Below, piece by piece: positions 49,094 through 60,000 of a stretch of DNA of 64,000 bases. The notes under the pieces were generated by a model. That model saw only the letters and a program-made list of their open reading frames with translations, did no database searches and was not told the origin of the DNA. Every line of letters starts with the position of its first letter. The stretch's first letter is position 1. The position numbers and the translations under genes were made by a program. The DNA is from Phoenix dactylifera (taxonomy: Eukaryota; Streptophyta; Magnoliopsida; Arecales; Arecaceae), in assembly GCF_009389715.1 (NCBI RefSeq), contig NW_024067912.1, positions 186,001 through 250,000 on the forward strand. Direction: 5' to 3'.

Positions 49094-52000
49094 GTATGTA
49101 TATATATCATAAATCATCAAGATTCCTGTTTGTGCACTTCACTAGAAAGGTACTGACATCTTTTGTACGTACGTATGTACATACATGCGTACGTATATAC
49201 ATGCATACATATATATTATAAATCTTCAAGATTCCTGTTGTACCTTGTGTTTCCAAAACACATGTATACATACATTCATACATATATATATATATTTATA
49301 TCATAAATCATTAAGATTCCTGTTGTGCCTCATGATTCCAAAATATCGCAGGAGGGGCCTTACGATGGGCATGATGTTATTGCAATTGAAACTCTTTGTA
49401 CAGATTTCAAATACAATTAAAAGGATTATCATTGATCTACTCTATTTTCACTACTAGAGGCATATAGTTACTAAGTTGTTTTTGGTTGACAAACTTTATT
49501 TTGCTTTATACAGTTACAACCTAGTAATTGAACTGCAATGAGCTTATGACATATCACCATAAATGTGTACAAGCTTTACCTTTTTTCCTGAGGACAATTA
49601 TGTTTTTGTGCACTTCACTAGAAAAGGTACTGACATCCTTCGCATGTCAGTTACCATTATCCTTGCCAATTTACTAACAAATATATAATGTTAAAAATAG
49701 GTTACATCTTGGGTAATTTTTTATCGGAAAGATGTTTTTAGTCAGTGGATGAGTGCATAGAACTGTCTGAGAACTAACACTACCAGAGCCAATTGTGTGT
49801 GAACAATCAGAATGCCAAGGTAGTAGGAAGTTGGTATAAGAACAATTTATCAAGTAGCTATTAGAATTCATAAGTATTGGTACTTTTTGGAGAAATAGAT
49901 TTTCACGAGTGAGGTAGTGCATAAATTAGTCACATCATATAGGAAATGCAACCAAAAAGTCACATTTGACTACACTGTTCTTCTCTCTTTTCTACTGTCT
50001 GTATGAATATTCAGACTTAATGTATCGATCTGCTCGAATTTGTGGTGCAGACAGTTCAATTATTGCAGATTTAGTTTGTCATCTTAATTTCAAGAAAATG
50101 TCTTTTTTACTTTGTTGATATGGTGTCTGATGTTAATATTTACGTTCCAACAAGATTGGTGACTAACATGGCTGTTTATTTTTTACCATCTAGTTTTCTT
50201 GACTTAAATTTGTGGCTGACTTCTGCTAGAAGAGCATCCATGTGAGAATTGCCATGAATGTGAATGAATCAAATATATTATTTTGGAAGTAAAATTGTTG
50301 CCTTTGCTAGAATATCAACCTGATGTATATAGCAAAAGGACCGCCCAAACAGTCCTTCAGCCTCTAAAAACGTGACACTTAAAAGTTAAACCTACATAAA
50401 TCATCATCTCATTTTCCAACTACCAATTGGAAGGAAGAAAAATACAACATATAAAAGGATAGAATAACAAAAATGCCTACTATCACTTACCATGAGTCAT
50501 CTAAACTACTCCAGTCATCCAGCCTTTACCTAGGGAGAGCATGAAGATGCAGGTCATTGAGTATTGTTTTTTATGTGTAGATGAAAGATATACAGAAAAG
50601 AGGTGCAATCCGCTAGGTTGATGCTTTTCTCCAACAGAAAATAGGAATCAAATTTTCGCCCACTGCAGTGCTCTGAGGAAAAATTATTTTGCAAAGGATT
50701 TGATGTCACTATCAAATAATTGAATAGTGAATACATACTTCTAGTTTCATGGGATTAGAATAAAATCCCACAGAGTTTCATGGTATCATATTGACACTCT
50801 GCAACTTAAAATATTTAATGTTTGGGTTTAATTGTGCTTTTAAAGAGGCCTGCTATTGGCATCTACAGTCATCAGTGATCCAACCATCTTGGCCGCATCA
50901 AGATTCTATTAGCACATCTTGAAAGAAATGTTTGGAAGAGTTCATCCATGCATCTAATCTAATGAAAAGTGCTGTTTGTTTTGGTCCATGTATTAAACTT
51001 CTGTATATGCAGGTATAAATTTTGTACTTAGGTTGAGATAAAATAGCCAACAACAAAATAAGTGAACTGTTCTCTTACCACTTGGGGGAAGTTGTAATAT
51101 TTTATTTTCCTTCAAGCGATTGACTACTGATATATTATTTTTAGTCATAGAGACATCTTGATAGCAAGAATTGTTTGTTTCCTTTATTTTGTTTCCTGTT
51201 TTCCCATGTCCATGTCTCTCACATTTCTTCTTTTTTCTTCATTAGTGATGTTAAACACCATCCTGTCTACTAATATTATTGAGCAAATGTGAAGATTTTA
51301 CTTAAAGTGTTTCTTAGGTACTCCAGTTTCCTCATTATCTAGAACTTTGCACCCTGCAATGTTATTTCATCTGGTTTTTCCACCTGCTTCATACAACTAT
51401 GCTTGACCTGTATCCTTATCTCCACCAAAAATGAAATTCATTAGCCTATTCGGGTAGTCCGAGATCATCTTGACTCTTGGTGTTCTATTCTGGTGGTACA
51501 GGATTTTCCTGACACAGCTTTAGTATCTCAAGGGAGCTTCCTGAGTTCTCCACATAATAATTTTTTAACTTTGCTGCAGAATACCTTTAGCATGAAGCTG
51601 GCCTATGGGGTTGTAGTAGATTCTGTTATCTTTTTATAAGTCTACTAATAGGCAATCTTCTTGACAGAAACCAAAATGCATAAACAATTCCTAAAAGATA
51701 GTTAACATACTCTACTCCAAAAAATTTACTTATTTACCACCAGGGTTTGCTGGTTGCTTGTACATGTCATTGAACAATTTCATAGTCCATTCTATGATCA
51801 GTTCAACGTTAACACCAGAAGCATTATGCTGAGTTTATCTAGTAAATTATTCTACAATCTTTGTGGAAATTAAATACTAGCCAATACTGTTTTATCTTAA
51901 GAAGTGTTCTGATTTTCATCCTTCGGAATTGTTCTTCATGTTCTAGTCCTTTGTTTTCTAGGCTTTGAATTAAGCAGTTTCTTCTTTCAGACACAAAAAG

Positions 52001-53986
52001 GTATAAAGCTGTTATCTTGCGAATTGACAGCCCTGGAGGTGATGCTCTTGCTTCTGATTTGTAAGTGGTAATTAATAACTTGTATATCTTTTCATGATTG
52101 ACATAGGACTTGCATAAACTAGAAGCAATACTTCTTGATTCCACAATTCATCTTTAACAGTTGTGTCATATGCTGTGTCTTTTCACCGGACTTGGTCTAG
52201 TTTTGGTTAGTAGGAGAATTATGGCTCTTTTTCATCTTGTTATGGTCATTGGACTTGATTTTGTTGTTATTTCTACACCTTTCATTTTTCAAATTTTGTG
52301 ATTTTTTCTTGTATCAACCCCTGCCCCCTCTTGTGCACGCTGGAAAAAAAGAAGTAAAAACTACCACCTAAGACACTTTTCCCTACTATACAAAGTGTAA
52401 TTGATCATTTCTTGGATTTCCACTTACTGCAAAAAGAGGTAATGATTTAACTTTTCATAATTGTTCCTTAAAACAATGCTTTGCTTAATATCCTTGACCT
52501 ACATTTTGGTTACATGCGTGGTTCTAGATGCATTTTCATTTTGTTATTATGCATGCTACATTTCTCTTGTGATCTACGTTTCAGCTTGATTTTTTAGATA
52601 GATACTTGATAAAGTTGGTTCACAAATTCTAAGGCTAGATATCAAATTACAGAAGGGACGAACAAAGTGCACAATGTGAGAGAATATCAATCTCAAGTCA
52701 AGGATGCTTGCAAGTAAGCATAGATGAGTCAACTTATGGGAGCTGATATTCGATGACAAAAGTAGAGGCAGATTTTGCCTTTATTAGAAGTGTTTCAACA
52801 TTTTAGGGTGCTTGTAGTGGCAAGGATGCCTTGAGCTATAAATGGTCATGGAAAGCTTGTGCAATAGAATTGGACTAAGAAGGTGGTGACCAAGGTTTAA
52901 ATCTGCAACAGGTTTCCATATTAGATTCATTGTGCTGTACTGATATCTTTTGGTACATTGCGAACCTATGGTGGAAGAAAAAGAATAGTAAAGATCATAA
53001 CTTCTGATAATGGGAAAAATTGAAAAGAAAGAATAATGAAAAAAAGAAACTTAAAGCCTTATTTTGATGTGTTTTTATTATAGATGTTGATGTGTTTTTT
53101 ATTATAGATGAAATAATAACTCTAGCACGGATGTTGACATTTCTCATTCCTTAGTGAATTTAAAACATGTGCAAGAGATGTATAAATGGGTTCATATGCA
53201 CATAATGCAGTCTACTCCTTGTATTATTTACTCGATACATGTAAATCTTCAGACGTCTATGCATACTTATTTGTTCTCTTAATGTCTGATGTTGGTTTAT
53301 GCTTAATGTTAACAAATTTTATTGAAATTTTTATACTCCGAGAGTTAAATGGTTGTGTTTTTGTTTAATTCAGGATGTGGAGGGAGATCAAGCTTCTTGC
53401 TGCCTCTAAACCTGTGATTGTATCAATGTCTGATGTTGCTGCAAGTGGTGGATATTACATGGCTATGGCAGCAGAGACAATTGTTGCTGAGAATCTGACT
53501 TTAACTGGTTCAATTGGAGTAGTCACAGGTGAATTTGATGTCTTGATATTTCTTGTGGTTAATTTACTGAGATGCTGCTACCCTAGGATATTGGAATTTC
53601 TGTACTTGACTGGCCTTTCTTTTTGTGGGTAATTTTTGTGCATCTAAATATTTTTGGTCGAAAAATTACTGGGGATAAAATCATTATCTAATCTGTGAGA
53701 TTATGTTTCAGTCTAACCATAGTAGGACCTCTTTAATGTTTTTTTTGTAATCATACACCGTATTTGCTATTTGGGTACTATTTTTACCTATTTCTTATGC
53801 GATTATGTACTTGCTTTATAGTTGACTTTTCCTTTCTTTTTTATTTTGAGATAAAAGGAGAGAGGGTCACCTTGTATTTAAAATTACCTAGGTCAGAGTT
53901 CTTGGGGATACACCACCCAAGACTCGAGCGTGAGACTTCTGCTTCTGAGGTGAAGGAGGATGTCCCTGCAGCAATGCCCAATTTAA

Positions 53987-54038
<52 letters not shown>

Positions 54039-57000
54039 GACTCGAGTCTCACTTTAGTCCTTTTCTATGGAAATCAGATTTTTGAAATATGAACTACAAT
54101 AAAGGGAGTTATATATTGCTGGTTTTGTTTTGAATCGCATCATGTCCTACCCAGCTCTCTCTCTGCACCCCCTTCCCAATCTTTTCTTTTTTCGGTCCCC
54201 TTACCAGACGGATCCAAATCCCACCACTGTATTAAAGCAAAAACAAAGGGCATCATGCTACACAGGTTTTTTATTTGACTAGAATATTCCAAGTGGAATA
54301 TGATGCAGACTTTTCTGTTGATTGAAGACCAATACCTTCTTCAAGTATTATTTTAGAAGTGGTAACTTCTTGAAGAACAAGTGGAAAAAATTCTTGTGGG
54401 CCTAATATTTGAGTGGATTACTAATAAGTGAGAACGAGGAAGACCAGCTGATGCAGGATCAATTAGGGATAGCCTGCAAGGGCATAGGTGCATTAAGGAA
54501 AAGGATTTAATGAGGATTGAGGTTGATTAGATTGTTTGCTGCCTTTAACTTGTATATGGGGCTGAAGTGATCAATCTTTGAGATTGGGCTAATAAAAGAA
54601 TCTGCAAGGTTTCTGTAACTAAGGTGCACACAAAGTTCATCTATACTTACCTTTCTTCTTTCTTTGTAACTGAGCTGATTTTGATAAACTCATTGTTGGT
54701 ATACATTTAAACAACCCACATTGTTGAAATCTGTTGAATGACATGGTAATACCTTTCCTTGCTAAAAGCAGATTGTATGTGATAATCTAAGTCTGCTTAG
54801 AGATTTCTATCTTTTATCTTTATGCTTGAGTACTTGTTTTGCAAGCTGTGGATTCTGACACACTAGAACTTAACAGGGAAGTTCAGTTTAAACAAGCTTT
54901 ATGAAAGGATTGGCTTCAATAAGGAAATAATATCGAGAGGAAGATTTGCTGAGCTTAATGCTGCTGATCAACGTCCACTTAGGTATCTGTTGCTTTTATA
55001 GTTACCAACTATTGTTACCATTCATAAATCATACCTGATGAGAGGAAACAAAGTTAAAAACAAAAACCAAATCCATCATGCTTCCCATGTATCTGCAGTG
55101 AACTATATCTTATATGGTGCCATTGCAGTATGACAGCTTTAACCCCAGAAGAACAATGGGCCAAGTAAATGTTTATTGGTCTAAATATCAACTAATTCGT
55201 CCGGTAAATTTTTCAGTTTTGGGTTAGGTAGGTGCTTTGGCCAACAAGATGACAGGTGATGATCCATAGACAGTGAGAAAGCTCAAGAGCCATAGGGTGA
55301 ACAGTGCAACAAGCTCTAACTAACTGGTTCATGATATGAACTGTGTGTGCATTGTCTGAAATTAAGGCAGGCAAGGCCATCCACCAACAGAGGCTATTGA
55401 GTAGGATTTATGAGCAAAAAATTGGTCAAAAGAATATCCACTATTGTCTGAATAGTCCGTGTATCAAAAGATAGACATATTGAGCTAATAAAGTTGAATA
55501 TACATTACTTCTTCATAACCAATAACATAAGATGAAAAGCAGATTTAATTTACTTTAAGCATCTAAGATGTTTCAATCTGAAAATGTTGCTTTCGCTTAG
55601 CAATCACAAAGGCATAATATCGTTATTAATTATGTTTTCAATATGAATGGCTGAAGTTACTGCCAAAGAAGGTACCCCTGGTCATCCTGCACTCATGTTA
55701 AAGATGCACTTTAAATAATGATTTAAAACACCAATGTGGCAATAATTGTAGTCTTCGTAGAGTGACAAAAGTTATACAATGGGACGGACACCAAGTAGAT
55801 AATAGCATTATCATGACATCTCGAAATGCCTCAATTTTGAGGACAGCATGATGAAGCAACTCAAATCTTGCACTAGGTGTTTGCCATAGGCTGTTAATAG
55901 TATAATGTATGATAGAGATATTGTGGGAGGATAAGGAAGGCTAGGAGGCTTCTTGTAAACTTCCTGAGAGGTCACTTAGAAGAAAACATCAGAGTCAGTG
56001 CCATAATTTTGACTGAAGCCATGGGATAGTAGACAAATATTATGAAGCTTTCTCATTTCATTATAGCAAATTTTGTAATTCTTAGGTTCAATTGAGACTA
56101 AAGGAAAACCTTTCTGGAAAGGAGGGGAAGAGATGGCAGTTGTGAGATTGCTCAAGACTGTGAACCTTTGGGTGCAGTTCTCTTGGTAGGCCTAGAGAAA
56201 ATGATTAATTGCAGGATGAGTACAGAGCAATGAAAAATAATTGTTCCATCGTTCATACAAGATAGTTGCTATGGGGAACCAAATTGTTGGTAGAATCTGA
56301 GAATTTAAAAAATTTGGGGCATGTGTTGAATTTAGCAAAATGAAGGCATTTGCCTGTGGACTAGAGGCGTGTCTGTTATTGCTTTTGCTTGGAAGGGCTT
56401 TTTGTGAAGCTGTCACTGGAGATACTTCGAAGATAAGAACTTTTTCACTTGTTTGATGTTTGCTAACACGACATGAAAGCATTTCCTAAATATATTTGGT
56501 TTTCAGGATGATTGTTTATAATCTGGAAGGCTTAAATCTAAATTAGTTGATTCAGTTTTACCTAATTTATGTGCACCTTAAGCAAGGCAAACTGATTGTT
56601 CTTGGGGAAATAATTTATGGTTTTTCATGGAGCCAAAAACTAGTTTTTCTAGCTCATGTGAAAGGAAACTATTTAGCTTATGTGAGAAGCACTTGTTATT
56701 GAATGTTACCAAACACTTCTTTTTGAACAAGTTCTTAAAAAAAACAACAATTTTAAAAAAAAAATCAAGAATTGCTCTTCTTTAAGCAAATACCAAACAA
56801 GCTCTTCATTTAGTTAATGTTTTTTTTAATCTTTCTTTTTCATTGTTTTAGGCCTTTGGGTAGTTCCGTTCAATTGAAAAACTAACTTGCATCCATATCT
56901 AGGATTTTACGAGGAAGCACCTACGAATTTCATATATTGAACTCGAATTTGGCATGACTGTATCTGCAAACCAATCAATATGCTAGTTTATACAAAAATG

Positions 57001-60000
57001 GAACTTCTGCAAGTTCTGCTAGCAGCTGATCCTATGTTTCTTATCTGCATAAAATCTTTGGAGTCTATTTACACCTAAGCTCTAATCAAACTTCTTCACT
57101 TTTTGGCTCTAAGCTGTAATGAGTATAACATTGCATGAGATTCTGCTGCAGAAAAGGCACTTCTAGTGAGTAGGGATCTATTGAAGATCAATAGATGCAT
57201 AACTATGCAGTTTTGGAGATTCTGCTTGTGCACCTTTACATTTTTCAGTGGCTGAAGCATTAGCGACTTACCAGGACTTAGGTCAAGCCATTCTATGACT
57301 CGTTTGCTTACTGTTCCCTTGTACTATAATCCCCAAAGTATAATGTTGCCTAGGCACCTGACATGGATGTGACTTTACTAGTTGACAATCTTGCTTACCG
57401 TTCCCTTGTACTATAATCCCCCAAGTATAATGTTGCCTAGGCACCTGACATGGATGTGACTTTACTAGTCGACAATCTTGCTTATCAGAAAGCTTGCATC
57501 TCATGCCACATTGTCTGACCTGCATATAGCTCAACTCTTAGTTTAGATGCCGTTAACTTGCATTAAATTGTTCTTTGATCAGATTCTCCAATTGATTGTC
57601 AAGGTTGGACACGTGATGCAAGTAGAGAACTCTATTTTTAAGGAGCCATAGATTGTGCGTTATGCTGCCATGTCAGACTGTTGAAAGATGCAAATATTAC
57701 TAAACCCCCAAAAAGTGATTGTTCAGGATTATCGCTTGCTCGATTTGAGCACAAATATTTGATCCTTAGTTTTTGGGTCTCTGAGGCAAATGTATCCGGA
57801 TTTTAGCGAAACTTGATCAAATGTCCTTTGGAGAGCCAGAAAGTGTTATGGCCCTTCAAAAGTACTTTTAGATCGTATAGTGGTGTTTGGTAAAAAAATG
57901 GAAGGTTCCTCAAAAAGCTGAAAAAAGTCTATTTGGGAAAAGCTTTATTTAGGAGATTCTCTCCAAAAGTGCTTTCGGCAAATGTCTAGAAGCTTTTTTT
58001 GCTTTAATAGAAATTTCATAGTGACTAAAATGTCCATGACCAAAATGTCCATAATATTATTATAATGATATACTAAACTAATATTATTGCATTCATATAT
58101 TATAGTAATATTATACTATGTAAGAATAATAATTATATCACAATATTGTATTATAATCAAAAACTAATAATAGATATATTATATTATGTTATATTATCTT
58201 ATAATATATTGTTAAATTGTTATTGCATTATATTATTATAATAATATAATACTACATTACTATATTATAGTATATTATCATCATGTTATATTATTTTATT
58301 ATACTATACAATATAATATTATATTACATTATATTATAATAATGTATTATAATTAAAAACCAATAATAGATATATTATTTTATGCTATATTATCTATAAT
58401 ACATTATTAAATTATTGTTTCATTATTGTTATACTAATATAATAATACATTACTATATTATATTATAGTATATTATGTCTTATCATATTATATTGTATTA
58501 TTATATTATACATATAATATTATATTGCATTATAAAAATACATCATATTTTGTTATATTATTATTACATATATTATAATAATTTATTATATTAAATTACA
58601 TTGTAATGATACATTACATTACGTTACGTTACTTTATTATATTATATTATATAATGTATTGTATCATATCATAATATATTATACCATTTTATGTTATACC
58701 ATCTTATTAATGCTATATTGTACAATATTATATTACACTATCTTATAATAATATTATATTACATTATGATATTATATCACATTATATTCTTTTTTAATAA
58801 TATTATTCTATGTAATAATAATTTAAGATATAATAATATGTAATATTACATTATATTATACTATTCTATATTATTCTATGCAACGTTCTTTATTGTCATT
58901 TTATTATACTAAAAACTTTTTTTCAGTTTCGTTATAAAACAGATGTTAAAGTTTCATAGCACTTTAGAAATATAGTTACCAAACAACAAATAGCGTTTTG
59001 GCAAAGCTCTATTAGTGACAACTATACTTCTCCAAAATTCTACTAGCAACAACAATGCCAAACAAAGCCTTATTCTACAATGAAAGATCATTTTAATCCA
59101 TACAAAAGTACTGCGATGTAAAATCAAGCATGCAAAGAGAACTTCAACATGAACCATTGCAAAAGCTTGGAGGGACCAACACTCCACATTGTCTATAATA
59201 CATTGTCATCCCAGTGAAAGTTAAAATGAGGCTTGGACTACACTCGTAAGTCCTAACTAGCTTAGCTAGCCTGCTATTCACGTACAGATCACAATGTTGT
59301 CATACGTAGGCTTAGTCATGGGATAAAATAACCCATCCTACTTCAATTTTTTAAAAAGGAGTCTGAGCTCTGGGTTGGTTTCTCTTTCCAAAAAATAGAC
59401 CCATTTTTTGTGTAGGTTGGGGTTGAAGGGGTGGTTAGGGATGGACAAGGATAGCCAGTGCTGCATTACTCAGGAAGCCTGGAGCAGGTAATGATTCCAG
59501 TTGTCTAACAGCAGTATCGCTTGCTGAAATTTGCTTCTTTTGGCAGAAGTGTGTTTGAGTAACAATTACTCTAAGCATTAATCACCAATCAGTTGGACAA
59601 AGTATTAATATTTTTAGCACTTCCAATGATGCCTGCTAGGTTTTCCTTTTTTTCTGCTAGAATTATCTATGGCAGGGTTTTAGATTGCAGAAAAATGAGA
59701 CTGGAAATTTAGATTACCAAGTAAACTGTATGAAGTGTTATATTTGTTCAGATCCGCTCAGCCCTAGGAATAACCAAGATGAAGGAAGAGCTGCATTGTT
59801 TGCGGAACCTTAAGAGCAGTGCCTATCTTTGACAACTTTACTAGTTCTCATCTAACATTTAAAATAAGATACGGTGACCTTATTCAGTCAGGGCAGGAAT
59901 CTTTGTAAGACTCACCTCACATTTCACAGCTGGAGTTACCTATTATTTTTGTGTTTTCTTTCTTATGCAGATTAAATTAGAATTAAAATATTTTTGGTTC

